From Chryseobacterium luquanense (GTDB lineage: Bacteria > Bacteroidota > Bacteroidia > Flavobacteriales > Weeksellaceae), in the NCBI RefSeq assembly GCF_026460945.1, contig NZ_JAOVZV010000008.1:310001-374000 (forward strand): 64,000 bases of DNA, in the 5' to 3' direction. Position numbers and translations under genes: made by a program. Shown one piece after another: positions 27,828 to 36,433 of the stretch. A model generated the notes under the pieces. It was not told the origin of the DNA, ran no database searches, and saw only the letters and a program-made list of their open reading frames with translations. Positions within the stretch are counted from its first letter, which is position 1; each line of letters starts with the position of its first letter.

Positions 27828-28463
27828 TTATGAATTAAAATTACCTTTTGATAAATAAACTACTTTTTTTGTATCAAAAAACTCTTCGTCAAAATAATTT
27901 TTAAGACTAAAAAGTTCGCATCTTAATCCAGCTAATTCTTCAGCAAGATCTCCACCTTTTAAATATAAAACTCCGTTGTGTTTTGGATTAAACTGTTCTT
28001 TTTCAAATTTTCCTTTTAGCCATCTTAAAAATTCAGGCATTTGCGTCACGGCACGGCTTACTACAAAATGAAACTTCTCTTTTACTTTCTCGGCCCTACC
28101 GTGAATCGCAGTGACGTTCGTTAATCCAACTCCTTCTGCAACAGCATTTACAACAGTAATTTTCTTACCAATAGAATCAATTAATGTAAACTTTGTTTCT
28201 GGAAACAAAATCGCCAAAGGAATTCCAGGAAAACCACCACCCGTTCCGATATCCAAAACTTTTGTTCCGGGAGCAAATTCCATGATCTTTGCGATGCCTA
28301 AAGAATGGAGAATATGCTTTTCATAAAGCGATTCCATGTCTTTTCGGGAAATAACGTTTATTTTTTCGTTCCATTCTCCATACAGTGCTTCAAGCTTTGT
28401 AAACTGCTCGATTTGTTTCTCTGTAAGATCCGGAAAATATTTTTGGATAGTTGATATCGACAT
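27828..28463 (-). CDS. rsmG: 16S rRNA (guanine527-N7)-methyltransferase
   Basis: This 211-residue cytoplasmic enzyme methylates G527 of 16S rRNA with S-adenosylmethionine. The RsmG pattern is clear: LYGEWNEKINVISRKDMESLYEKHILHSL (N-terminal part), the SAM site VLDIGTGGGFPGIPLAILFPE (about 68-88), TLIDSIGKKITVV and FHFVVSRAVTQMPEFLRWL. The ATG at 28463 is preferred over one seven codons upstream because it gives MSISTIQKYFPDLTEKQ, the usual RsmG start. It is divergent from the aminotransferase gene. Confidence 0.95.
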   Translation of the reverse strand: MSISTIQKYFPDLTEKQIEQFTKLEALYGEWNEKINVISRKDMESLYEKHILHSLGIAKIMEFAPGTKVLDIGTGGGFPGIPLAILFPETKFTLIDSIGKKITVVNAVAEGVGLTNVTAIHGRAEKVKEKFHFVVSRAVTQMPEFLRWLKGKFEKEQFNPKHNGVLYLKGGDLAEELAGLRCELFSLKNYFDEEFFDTKKVVYLSKGNFNS

Positions 28464-28526
28464 AAAAGTAATTGTAAAAGGCAAAAATAAGTTTTATTCA
28501 CATTTTATTCAAATTAAGTTTTTATA

Positions 28527-28534
28527 TATATTTG
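28527..28534 (+). promoter_or_regulatory. Candidate -7 promoter box for the aminotransferase
   Basis: TATATTTG fits TAnnTTTG, 21 bases upstream of the ATG at 28556. It also argues against a longer reading from 28532, which would start inside the box. Confidence 0.5.
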
Positions 28535-28555
28535 TTAAAAAGACAAAAACAGTAT

Positions 28556-29749
28556 ATGGATAAACTTTCAGACAGAGTAAAAAGGCTAGGTTACTCACAA
28601 ACATTCGTCATGTCTAACAAAGCAAGAGAGATGAAAGCCAGCGGAATAGACGTTATCAGTTTAACGCTTGGTGAGCCAGATTTTGATGTTCCCGACAATA
28701 TAAAACAAGCTGCTTTTGATGCAATCAATGAAAATTACAGCCACTACTCTCCTGTTCCGGGGTTTTTAGAGCTTAGACAGGCAATTTCTGAAAAATTAAA
28801 AAGAGACAATCAATTAGATTATAAACCGACACAAATCTGTGTTTCAAACGGTGCAAAACAGGCAATTATTAATGTTTTGGCAGCAATTATAAATGATGGA
28901 GATGAAGTTATTCTTCCAACACCATATTGGGTAAGTTATGATGAAATGGTAAAAATGATGGGCGGAAATTCTGTAATGCTTCCAACTTCATACGTTACTG
29001 ATTTTAAAATCACTGCAGAACAGCTTGAAGAAGCAATTAATGAAAAAACAAAAGCCATTCTTTTCAGCTCACCTTGTAATCCTTCTGGAGGATATTACAC
29101 GTACGATGAATTAAAATCTTTGGCGAAAGTTATTGCGAAATATCCTCATGTAACGGTAATTTCAGATGAAATTTATGAATACATTAATTATGAAACTAAG
29201 ACTAGTTCAATTGCACAGTTTTCTGAAATTTACGAGCAAACAGCTGTAATCAACGGAATGTCTAAAGCCTTCGCAATGACAGGTTGGAGAATCGGTTATT
29301 CAGCTTGCCCGGAATGGTTGGCAAAAGCATGTGAAAAAGTTCAGGGACAAATGACAAGTGGCGCAAATACAGTTGCTCAAAGAGCTTCAATTGTTGCTTT
29401 AAAAACCGATCCTTCAGAATACAAATACATGATTGATGCTTTTGAATCAAGAAGAAATCTTGTATTTGATTTAATGAAAGAAATTCCGGGATTCAAAGTG
29501 CTTTTACCAAAAGCTGCATTCTATTTCTTTCCTGATATTTCTTACTATATCGGAAAAACTTTAAATGGAACTGAAATAAAAGATGCAGATGATTTTGCAA
29601 TGTTTATTCTGGAAAATGCTCACGTAGGTTGTGTTGGTGGAGTTTCATTCGGCAGTCCGGAATGTATCAGATTTTCTTATGCTGCTTCTGAAGACGAATT
29701 GAGAGAAGCGATGCGAAGAATTAGAGATGTATTGGAAAAGGCTGTTTAA
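28556..29749 (+). CDS. Class I/II PLP-dependent aminotransferase (aspartate aminotransferase type)
   Basis: This 397-residue cytoplasmic enzyme moves amino groups between amino acids and 2-oxo acids, most likely aspartate/2-oxoglutarate. Marks are ISLTLGEPDFDVPDNI (about 33-48), YSPVPGFLELRQAI, SSPCNPSGGYYTYDEL (about 170-185), VISDEIYEYINYE and the PLP-lysine segment INGMSKAFAMTGWRIGYSA, with Lys about residue 238. MDKLSDRVKRLGYSQTF is the normal start, so the ATG at 28556 is used. It is a single-gene unit between rsmG (divergent) and a terminator. Confidence 0.92.
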   Translation: MDKLSDRVKRLGYSQTFVMSNKAREMKASGIDVISLTLGEPDFDVPDNIKQAAFDAINENYSHYSPVPGFLELRQAISEKLKRDNQLDYKPTQICVSNGAKQAIINVLAAIINDGDEVILPTPYWVSYDEMVKMMGGNSVMLPTSYVTDFKITAEQLEEAINEKTKAILFSSPCNPSGGYYTYDELKSLAKVIAKYPHVTVISDEIYEYINYETKTSSIAQFSEIYEQTAVINGMSKAFAMTGWRIGYSACPEWLAKACEKVQGQMTSGANTVAQRASIVALKTDPSEYKYMIDAFESRRNLVFDLMKEIPGFKVLLPKAAFYFFPDISYYIGKTLNGTEIKDADDFAMFILENAHVGCVGGVSFGSPECIRFSYAASEDELREAMRRIRDVLEKAV

Positions 29750-29774
29750 AATTTAATTATTTTCAAAAAAAATT

Positions 29775-29804
29775 CAGGTTTAAAAGCTTAAATCTGTTTT
29801 TTTT
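29775..29804 (+). terminator. Intrinsic terminator of the aminotransferase
   Basis: CAGGTTTAA pairs with TTAAATCTG (one G-T pair) around a 4-base loop, followed by eight T. Confidence 0.8.
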
Positions 29805-29951
29805 GATAGACAAAAGCTTTACCATATATCTAAAATTTAAACTCTAAAAGATTGTAATTATTAGCTTTTCAATTTAATAATTGAATTTTTCCTCAAAAAC
29901 GATTATAGATTTTATTTATCAAAAACTATTTTTCTAATAGATAAAGCAATG

Positions 29952-29959
29952 TATATTTG
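29952..29959 (+). promoter_or_regulatory. Candidate -7 promoter box for the peroxiredoxin
   Basis: TATATTTG followed by C fits the Bacteroidota -7 box, 36 bases upstream of the peroxiredoxin ATG. A -33 TTTG is not evident. Confidence 0.5.
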
Positions 29960-29995
29960 CACTATAAAATTATCAATCAAAAAAAATAAAAAATT

Positions 29996-30628
29996 ATGTC
30001 TTTAGTAGGAAAAAAATTCCCAAATGTAGCGGTAGATGCAATGTCGGAAATGGGTGATGATTTAAGAATCAACATCTTTGAAGAAGCTACAAACAACCAA
30101 CAAAAAGTTATTTTATTCTGGTATCCGAAAGATTTCACTTTCGTTTGCCCGACTGAACTTCATGCTTTTCAAGAGGCTTTACCTGAGTTTGAAAAAAGAA
30201 ATACTAAAGTAATCGGTGCTTCTTGTGATACAAACGAAGTACACTTTGCTTGGTTAAACGTTGCAAAAGATAACGGTGGTATCGAAGGTGTAACTTACCC
30301 GCTTTTAGCTGATACGCACAGACAATTGGCAAATGCTTTAGGAATTGTAGATCAGGATTTCGAATACAATGAAGAAGGTGAAGAAGTTTTTACAGGTTCA
30401 AATGTAACTTACAGAGCAACTTATTTAATTGACGAAACTGGAAAAATCTTCCATGAGTCTGTAAATGATATGCCTCTTGGAAGAAACGTAAAAGAATATT
30501 TAAGATTAATCGATGCTTACACTCACGTTCAGAAGCACGGTGAAGTTTGTCCTGCAAACTGGGAAGAGGGTAAAGATGCAATGAAAGCTGACAGAACTTC
30601 TACTGCTGAATATTTAGCGAAAAACTAA
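29996..30628 (+). CDS. 2-Cys peroxiredoxin (AhpC/TSA family)
   Basis: This 210-residue cytoplasmic enzyme reduces hydrogen peroxide and organic peroxides. The peroxidatic Cys51 lies in DFTFVCPTELHAF and the resolving Cys185 in HGEVCPANWEEG, so it is a typical 2-Cys type that would be recycled by a thiol donor. The next gene encodes a thioredoxin-like protein, a natural partner. The insert SCDTNEVHFAWLN is typical. Oxidative-stress control is likely from the role, but no OxyR-type site was identified by eye. Confidence 0.95.
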   Translation: MSLVGKKFPNVAVDAMSEMGDDLRINIFEEATNNQQKVILFWYPKDFTFVCPTELHAFQEALPEFEKRNTKVIGASCDTNEVHFAWLNVAKDNGGIEGVTYPLLADTHRQLANALGIVDQDFEYNEEGEEVFTGSNVTYRATYLIDETGKIFHESVNDMPLGRNVKEYLRLIDAYTHVQKHGEVCPANWEEGKDAMKADRTSTAEYLAKN

Positions 30629-30753
30629 GATAGTACTGTAATTTGAAAGTGAGATAATTTGAAAATTATTCGTGTAATTATTTAAAAATTATCTCATTTT
30701 CTATTTCTTGATATTTTCAAATTAATAAATTCCCAAATTTTTAAATTAAAATT

Positions 30754-31059
30754 ATGTACACAGAATTAACAGAAGATACTTTACAAAATATTGTAAGCGA
30801 TAACGAAAAAGTTGTCGTACAATACGGAGCAACATGGTGTGGAAACTGCAGAATTATGAAGCCGAAATTCAAAAAATTAGCTTCTGAGAACGATTCAATA
30901 CCTTTCCTTTATGTAGATGCAGAAAAATTGCCGGAAAGCAGAAAATTAGCAAAAGTTGATAACTTACCTACTTTTGCGATTTTTAAAAATGGTGAATTGG
31001 TGAATCAAGTTCAGTCTAATCAGGCAGAAAGTTTAATTAATTTATTTAACGAATTGTAA
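30754..31059 (+). CDS. Thioredoxin-family protein
   Basis: This 101-residue single-domain protein has the active site Cys29-Gly-Asn-Cys32 in GATWCGNCRIMKPKF and the cis-Pro in KVDNLPTFAIF. It has no signal peptide, so it is cytoplasmic. Asn in place of the usual Pro of CGPC would alter redox potential. It lies between the peroxiredoxin and a small conserved protein and probably reduces that peroxiredoxin; the pairing is inferred from position. Confidence 0.92.
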   Translation: MYTELTEDTLQNIVSDNEKVVVQYGATWCGNCRIMKPKFKKLASENDSIPFLYVDAEKLPESRKLAKVDNLPTFAIFKNGELVNQVQSNQAESLINLFNEL

Positions 31060-31061
31060 TT

Positions 31062-31310
31062 ATGAAGTTGCCAATTATCAGACAATTTTACCAAAATCAA
31101 ACTCCTGAAAATTTAGAAAAAACTTTAGAAGTTTTAGAAAGTTTTACTGAATTCAGAGGAACTACAGAAGAAGACATGAATGTTGCAGGAGAATTAATTA
31201 CTAACATTTGTGGGGCTCTAGAAGTTCATTCTAATGTTCAAAACGGAATGAGTGAAAAAGATGCTTTAAATTCTTTTGCTCAAAAGGTTTTAGGATCAAT
31301 TGACAAATAA
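31062..31310 (+). CDS. Small conserved Bacteroidota protein (DUF6952-like)
   Basis: This 82-residue acidic, helical protein has no signal peptide, membrane segment or catalytic motif. It begins 2 bases after the thioredoxin-like gene stops, so the two are translated together. Small proteins of this kind (MKLPIIRQFYQNQTPENLEK start) are often found after thioredoxin genes in Flavobacteriia, which suggests a redox-related role, but nothing in the sequence tells what it does. Confidence 0.8.
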   Translation: MKLPIIRQFYQNQTPENLEKTLEVLESFTEFRGTTEEDMNVAGELITNICGALEVHSNVQNGMSEKDALNSFAQKVLGSIDK

Positions 31311-31394
31311 ATTTTATGATTGAAAGATTTAAGAATTTAAAAATTTCAAATATTATTTAAATATAAACTTTTCGAAGTTTCACAATATTTCAAT

Positions 31395-31428
31395 AAAAAA
31401 TCCCGATGAAAAGACATCAGGATTTTTT
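31395..31428. terminator. Bidirectional terminator between convergent genes
   Basis: AAAAAATCCCGATG pairs with CATCAGGATTTTTTT (one mismatch) around a 6-base loop, in the gap between the DUF6952-like gene and the Bax-inhibitor gene. Confidence 0.82.
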
Positions 31429-31495
31429 TGGGTTATAAAAAGGAATTTTAGTTTCGATTAACTCGTAATTTAAAATTCATAATTTATTATTAAAA

Positions 31496-32182
31496 TTAGC
31501 TTCTTCTGCTCATCAAAATATTCAGAATATACCAGAATAAAAGCATGATTGAAGCAAAAAGCTGTAAAGAAGCTCCTACATATTGATCTGTTGCATAAGC
31601 ATCTTTCAATTTACTGGTTTGATAAAGAATTGTTGCTGAAGCCAAAATCACCATTCCAACAGAGAACCATAATCCAAGGTTGAACCCGAAAATCATTCCA
31701 CCAACGATTAATCCGATGGCAATAAATCCTCCAATTGTAATAATATTTCTAAGGAATGAAAAATCTCTTTTAGAAGTAAATGCTACAGCAGAAATCCCTG
31801 CAAACATTGCCACAGTAAGTGTTGCAGCCTGAAAAATTACAGATGCACCTGCATAAACTACTGCAATATATATCAATGGTAAAAATATTGCCGCCTCAAA
31901 AAGTACATAAAATGCCAATCCCATATACTGAGTAGATTTACTTTGCGAAAGCGACCATTTTGTTGCTAAAAAAGAAGCTAACCAAAATACACCGATAATC
32001 AACAGCCAAAGATAACGCTGGCCTAACATTGCGAGAATTAATTGTTCAGGAACAACATTTAGCAAAACTGTTTCAACACCGATAAATGCTAAAATTGCTA
32101 ACGCTACATGAATATAAGTTTTCCTGTAAAAATCACCTCTTTCCAAATCTGTAGAGTGTGATAATAAAACATCAGTTTTCAT
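31496..32182 (-). CDS. Bax inhibitor-1/YccA-family membrane protein
   Basis: This 228-residue inner-membrane protein has seven hydrophobic segments from about residue 25 to 222, such as HVALAILAFIGVETVLL, WLLIIGVFWLASFLAT and GGFIAIGLIVGGMIFGF. The BI-1 pattern is seen in TVAMFAGISAVAFTSKRDFS and the Asp-rich last helix region. The family includes pH-gated calcium leak channels and YccA, which modulates FtsH; the bacterial role here is unknown. It follows a secreted hypothetical gene by 26 bases on the same strand. Confidence 0.88.
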   Translation of the reverse strand: MKTDVLLSHSTDLERGDFYRKTYIHVALAILAFIGVETVLLNVVPEQLILAMLGQRYLWLLIIGVFWLASFLATKWSLSQSKSTQYMGLAFYVLFEAAIFLPLIYIAVVYAGASVIFQAATLTVAMFAGISAVAFTSKRDFSFLRNIITIGGFIAIGLIVGGMIFGFNLGLWFSVGMVILASATILYQTSKLKDAYATDQYVGASLQLFASIMLLFWYILNILMSRRS

Positions 32183-32208
32183 AATTTTTGTTATATTAAT
32201 TTAATTTT

Positions 32209-32655
32209 TTATTTATTGTAATCTGGTTTTACACCAAGAATTTTACCGTCATTTTCAAAAATAACCGTAATCAAATCTCTTGGCGGATCATTTTTATCAT
32301 CTGTATATTTATACTGAACCGCAGGATAAGTCTGATTATCGGGTAGCTTTTGATAACCTGATTGATAAACTTCAGTCTTTCTTTCAAAGCTTATTCCGCC
32401 GGAAAGTTTCTGAATCATATTTTCATCTACCAGACTCTTTACTTTTTCAGAAATATGAGAACCAACCGCTTGCTTATCTGCTGTTTTTAGTGCAGAAATA
32501 AATTTAGAGAACGACTGATTATACAATTCAATTTTATCTTTCGGGATAGAAGCAGAAATATCCATTGCAGGATTTTGAACTTCCACTTTTTTCACCTCTT
32601 GTGCGAAAGCTGATGAAACCGAAAACATACACAGAGCAACAATTATTTTTTTCAT
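32209..32655 (-). CDS. Small secreted hypothetical protein
   Basis: This 148-residue protein has a clear signal peptide (IIVALCMFSVSSAFAQ). The mature part has a helix with FSKFISALKTADKQAVGSHI and a C-terminal beta part ending DLITVIFENDGKILGVKPDYNK, a layout seen in NTF2-like or DUF3887-type proteins; that reading is tentative. It is probably cotranscribed with the downstream Bax-inhibitor gene. Confidence 0.7.
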   Translation of the reverse strand: MKKIIVALCMFSVSSAFAQEVKKVEVQNPAMDISASIPKDKIELYNQSFSKFISALKTADKQAVGSHISEKVKSLVDENMIQKLSGGISFERKTEVYQSGYQKLPDNQTYPAVQYKYTDDKNDPPRDLITVIFENDGKILGVKPDYNK

Positions 32656-32701
32656 TTTAAGACAGGTTTTAATTTGGCTGACCTAATTTAAGATAAATAA
32701 A

Positions 32702-33736
32702 TTAAATGACCTCCAAAAACTTCATGGTATCTACATTGTCTGCATATGTATTCAATCCAGGATTTTGAGCTTCCCCAAATAAAATAGAATCAATGTCCAG
32801 CTCATCTTTTGCAACAATACACTGAATATTTTCTTCATTTTCAGCGATAAAATCTTTCACTTCATCCAAAGAAGAATATCTGCTGAAATTAATCACAGAA
32901 AGCGGACTGAATAACTGAGCATCTTCTTTCAGCATCACAAAATTATTATCCCAGAATTTATCCTGATTCAAAAGATAAACTGCTCTATTATAATCATAAT
33001 TATTAGCATATTTATTATGATTGATAATTTCTTTAAAATCTAAGAAACTTTCAAACAATCTGTCAATTATAAAATCGTCGGGAATAAAAACTCGTGTCAC
33101 ATTTCTGCATCCTAATCCAAAATACTGGAAAATATCCTGAGCTAATAATTTTAATTCTTCTTCAGTTTCATCTCCTTTCAAAACCGCTACAGAAGTTCTG
33201 TTTTTTCGAATAATGCTTAAATGATTTTTAAAATAATACTCTAAATATCTTGCTGTATTATTACTTCCTGTCGCAATTACCGCATCAAAATTCTCCAATC
33301 TTTCAACAAATTCAAAATAAATTGTTTCTTCAGAAAATTCTTTCCATTTTTTTAACAAAAAAGGAATCATCAATCGGTCTTTTGAAGAAAGCTTAATTAA
33401 AGGAATATGATTACTTAAAATCACAGAAATTACATCATGCCATCCTACCAGAGGAATATTTCCGGCAAGAATCAATCCCACTTTTTTTGTAGTTTTTGAT
33501 GGTGAATAATTGCTCAACCAGTCATTAATCTTCTCTTGAGTCAACAATTCCGACCATTGCTTTAAAGCATATTTCTGATTATCAAGTGTAAACCAAGGAT
33601 TTTCAATTTCACATTTTTTTAATAGTTGCTGAAATTCAACATCATTTTCATTATAATCTTTAGAATCTTTTGTTAAAAACTCTATTATATAATCACTAAG
33701 TTTGCTTAGTCCTAAAACTCTTTTTTCAATATTCAT
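32702..33736 (-). CDS. Acyl-CoA reductase, LuxC family
   Basis: This 344-residue protein matches the LuxC-type acyl-CoA/acyl-protein reductase family, which reduces an activated acyl group to an aldehyde with NADPH. Visible parts are VGLILAGNIPLVGWHDVISVIL (about 86-107), VIATGSNNTARYLEYYF (about 152-168) and the catalytic Cys region YFGLGCRNVTRVFIPDD (Cys about 209). It is shorter than LuxC of luminous bacteria (~480), as is usual in Flavobacteriia. It is divergent from the ferredoxin gene, a common arrangement in this class whose meaning is unknown. Confidence 0.85.
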   Translation of the reverse strand: MNIEKRVLGLSKLSDYIIEFLTKDSKDYNENDVEFQQLLKKCEIENPWFTLDNQKYALKQWSELLTQEKINDWLSNYSPSKTTKKVGLILAGNIPLVGWHDVISVILSNHIPLIKLSSKDRLMIPFLLKKWKEFSEETIYFEFVERLENFDAVIATGSNNTARYLEYYFKNHLSIIRKNRTSVAVLKGDETEEELKLLAQDIFQYFGLGCRNVTRVFIPDDFIIDRLFESFLDFKEIINHNKYANNYDYNRAVYLLNQDKFWDNNFVMLKEDAQLFSPLSVINFSRYSSLDEVKDFIAENEENIQCIVAKDELDIDSILFGEAQNPGLNTYADNVDTMKFLEVI

Positions 33737-33764
33737 AATTACTGTAAAATTGGGGAATATTTTG

Positions 33765-33772
33765 TAATTTTG
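33765..33772 (+). promoter_or_regulatory. Candidate -7 promoter box for the ferredoxin
   Basis: TAATTTTG fits TAnnTTTG, 23 bases upstream of the ferredoxin ATG. Confidence 0.45.
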
Positions 33773-33795
33773 TGCAAATTTAAAAAAAATTAGCG

Positions 33796-34146
33796 ATGGC
33801 TATTAAAATAACTGATGAATGCATTAATTGCGGCGCTTGCGAACCGGAATGTCCAAACAATGCAATATATGAAGGAGCGGTAGATTGGAAAGCATCCGAA
33901 GGTACTGAACTTTCAGGAACCGTGACCTTACCATCAGGTCTTACGGTTGACGCAGATTCTCCACAAGAACCTGTGAGTGACGATGTTTATTTTATTGTAA
34001 CAGATAAATGTACAGAGTGTAAAGGTTTTCATGAAGAACCACAGTGTGCAGCAGTTTGTCCGGTAGACTGCTGTGTTCCGGATGAAGATCATGTAGAATC
34101 TGATGAAGCTTTGCTAAGTAAAAAAGCTTTCTTACACGGTGAATAA
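33796..34146 (+). CDS. 2[4Fe-4S] ferredoxin
   Basis: This 116-residue electron carrier has the two cluster motifs CINCGACEPECP (residues 10-21) and CTECKGFHEEPQCAAVCP (about 75-92), with an inserted acidic loop between them and an acidic tail. Length and insert match the Flavobacteriia ferredoxin usually found beside a LuxC-type reductase. It is cytoplasmic. Its redox partners cannot be told from the sequence. Confidence 0.92.
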   Translation: MAIKITDECINCGACEPECPNNAIYEGAVDWKASEGTELSGTVTLPSGLTVDADSPQEPVSDDVYFIVTDKCTECKGFHEEPQCAAVCPVDCCVPDEDHVESDEALLSKKAFLHGE

Positions 34147-34151
34147 TAACT

Positions 34152-34179
34152 ACCGTCTCATAGATTATGAGACGGTTTT
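34152..34179 (+). terminator. Intrinsic terminator of the ferredoxin gene
   Basis: A perfect 10-bp stem (ACCGTCTCAT with ATGAGACGGT), loop of 5, then T-rich tail, directly after the stop. Confidence 0.88.
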
Positions 34180-34278
34180 ATTTTATATTTAAATTTAAAT
34201 CTCTTCAATTTAGTAATAATCAAACCGCAGATTTTTTCTATCTTGAATAAAATTTGCAAAAAAACAAAAAGTAAAATT

Positions 34279-35343
34279 ATGAGCAAAAAGCACAATTTCA
34301 GCGCAGGACCATGTATCTTACCTCAGGAAGTATTTGAAAAATCGGCAGAAGCGATTTTAGATTTCAACGGAATTGGTTTATCACTTCTTGAAATTTCGCA
34401 CAGAAGTAAAGATTTTGTTGCCGTGATGGATGAAGCTCGTGCCATTGTAAAAAGACTGATGAATCTTGGTGATGATTACGAAGTTTTGTATTTGGGAGGC
34501 GGTGCAAGTTTACAGTTTGTAATGGTTCCTTACAATTTGATGAAAGTCGGCGGAAAAGCAGCTTATCTTGATACAGGAACTTGGGCTGCAGGAGCTATAA
34601 AAGAAGCTAAAAAAGTAGGAAGTGTAGATATTGTAGGTTCTTCAAAAGAAGAAAACTATTCTTTCATTCCTAAAGATTATAAAATTGGTTCAGAATACGA
34701 TTATTTCCACTGTACTTCAAACAATACCATTTACGGAACTCAGATGAAAACCTTCCCTGAAGTAGATACTTTAATGGTTTGCGATATGAGTTCTGATATT
34801 TTTTCAAGACAATTGGATTTCTCAAAATTTGATTTGATTTATGCGGGAGCTCAAAAAAACATGGGACCTGCAGGAGTAACTTTGGTAGTTGTAAAAAAAG
34901 AAATTTTAGGTAAGACAGAAAGAGAAAATATGTTCTCTATTTTAGATTATAATCAGCATATTTCTAAAGAATCGATGTATAATACTCCGCCTGTATTCCC
35001 TGTTTATGCATCTTTATTGACTTTACAGCATTTAGAAAACAATGGTGGAATTGCAGCTGCAGAAGAAAGAAATGAGGCTAAAGCTAAATTATTATACGGA
35101 GAAATTGATTCTAACCCGTTATTCGAAACATTTTGTGTAAAAGAAGACCGTTCTTTGATGAATGTTTCTTTTAAATTAATTGATGAAACTAAAAAAGAAG
35201 AATTTGATGCTGCGTGGAAAGCTGCAGGAATTAGCGGTTTAAACGGACACAGAAGTTTGGGTGGTTACAGAGCAAGTATGTATAATGCTTTGCCGATTGA
35301 AAGCGTGCAGGTTTTGGTAGATGTAATGAAGTCTATAAAGTAG
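34279..35343 (+). CDS. serC: Phosphoserine aminotransferase
   Basis: This 354-residue PLP enzyme converts 3-phosphohydroxypyruvate and glutamate to phosphoserine in serine synthesis. The start MSKKHNFSAGPCILP at 34279 is the normal one; a start twelve codons upstream adds only Lys-rich residues. Further marks are ISHRSKDF, LYLGGGASLQF, HCTSNNTIYGTQ, CDMSSDIFSR and the PLP-lysine in DLIYAGAQKNMGPAG (about residue 195). It precedes serA by 123 bases on the same strand, giving two successive steps of one pathway side by side. Confidence 0.96.
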   Translation: MSKKHNFSAGPCILPQEVFEKSAEAILDFNGIGLSLLEISHRSKDFVAVMDEARAIVKRLMNLGDDYEVLYLGGGASLQFVMVPYNLMKVGGKAAYLDTGTWAAGAIKEAKKVGSVDIVGSSKEENYSFIPKDYKIGSEYDYFHCTSNNTIYGTQMKTFPEVDTLMVCDMSSDIFSRQLDFSKFDLIYAGAQKNMGPAGVTLVVVKKEILGKTERENMFSILDYNQHISKESMYNTPPVFPVYASLLTLQHLENNGGIAAAEERNEAKAKLLYGEIDSNPLFETFCVKEDRSLMNVSFKLIDETKKEEFDAAWKAAGISGLNGHRSLGGYRASMYNALPIESVQVLVDVMKSIK

Positions 35344-35466
35344 CATAATCGTCTACATTCAAAATAGTAGAATATTATTTTCCATTATTTTAAATTTTCT
35401 TAATTTGCGCAACTATTTATTATTTTAAAAATTCAGCCTTTAAAATCTTAAATTTATAAAAAAACA

Positions 35467-36426
35467 ATGAGAGTTTTAGCTAACGATGGAATCTCCAAAG
35501 CCGGAGAAATCGCTTTAAAAGAAGCAGGAATTGAGTTACTCGATAACAGAGTTGCTCAGGATCACGTTATCAATTTCATCAATGAAAACAACGTGGATAT
35601 TCTTTTGGTGCGAAGTGCAACTAAAGTTAGACAAGATTTGATCGATGCTTGTCCGAATCTTAAAATCATCGGAAGAGGCGGGATCGGTATGGATAATATC
35701 GATGTAGAATATGCAATTGAAAAAGGATTATATGTAATAAACACACCTACAGCTTCCTCAAAATCGGTAGCAGAATTGGTTTTTGCGCATTTCTTTTCTT
35801 TAGCACGGTTTTTACACGAATCTAACAGATTGATGCCGTTGGAAGGAGATACTCATTTCAATGCGATGAAAAAATCGTTCAGCAAAGCGTACGAGCTTTC
35901 AGGGAAAACATTAGGAGTAATCGGTTTTGGAAGTATTGGCCAGGAAGTAGTGAAAATGGGAATTTCTTTAGGAATGAAAATAAAAGTTCTTACAAGAAAA
36001 CCCAGAACAGAAGTTTTAACCTTAGATTTTTTCGACGGGCAGACTTTACATTTTGAAATTACTTCCACAAACAATACCGATGAATTTTTAAAAGACACTG
36101 AATTTATCAGTATTAATACTCCACAAACAGACGAATATATTATTGATACTCCGCAGTTTGAAAAAATGAAAGATGGTGTATTCATTGTTAATACAGCAAG
36201 AGGTGGTGTTATCAACGAAGTAACTTTGCTTGATTTTATAGAATCTGGGAAAGTTGCAGGAGCAGCGCTTGATGTTTTTGAAAATGAGCCCACTCCGGAA
36301 TTAATTTTATTGATGAATCCGAACCTGTCTCTTACGCCACATTTGGGAGGAAATACCGTTGATGCACAAGAAAAAATAGGTGTAGAACTTGCCAAACAAA
36401 TTATCGAAATTAAAAAGAAATTATAA
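35467..36426 (+). CDS. serA: D-3-phosphoglycerate dehydrogenase (D-2-hydroxyacid dehydrogenase family)
   Basis: This 319-residue cytoplasmic enzyme oxidises 3-phosphoglycerate with NAD as the first step of serine synthesis. The nucleotide site is LGVIGFGSIGQEVVKMG (about 150-166). The catalytic Arg lies in VNTARGGVINE, followed by Glu in FENEPTPE and His in LTPHLGGNT. The regulatory ACT domain of long SerA enzymes is absent, as in other short Bacteroidota forms. It lies between serC and a DUF1015 gene, which starts 7 bases after its stop. Confidence 0.93.
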   Translation: MRVLANDGISKAGEIALKEAGIELLDNRVAQDHVINFINENNVDILLVRSATKVRQDLIDACPNLKIIGRGGIGMDNIDVEYAIEKGLYVINTPTASSKSVAELVFAHFFSLARFLHESNRLMPLEGDTHFNAMKKSFSKAYELSGKTLGVIGFGSIGQEVVKMGISLGMKIKVLTRKPRTEVLTLDFFDGQTLHFEITSTNNTDEFLKDTEFISINTPQTDEYIIDTPQFEKMKDGVFIVNTARGGVINEVTLLDFIESGKVAGAALDVFENEPTPELILLMNPNLSLTPHLGGNTVDAQEKIGVELAKQIIEIKKKL

Positions 36427-36433
36427 ACTATAT

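Noticed and set aside
35853..36395. 180-codon frame on the strand opposite serA
   Set aside because: It mirrors the coding bias of serA, is Ser/Phe/Val-rich, and has no recognisable domain or start signal.
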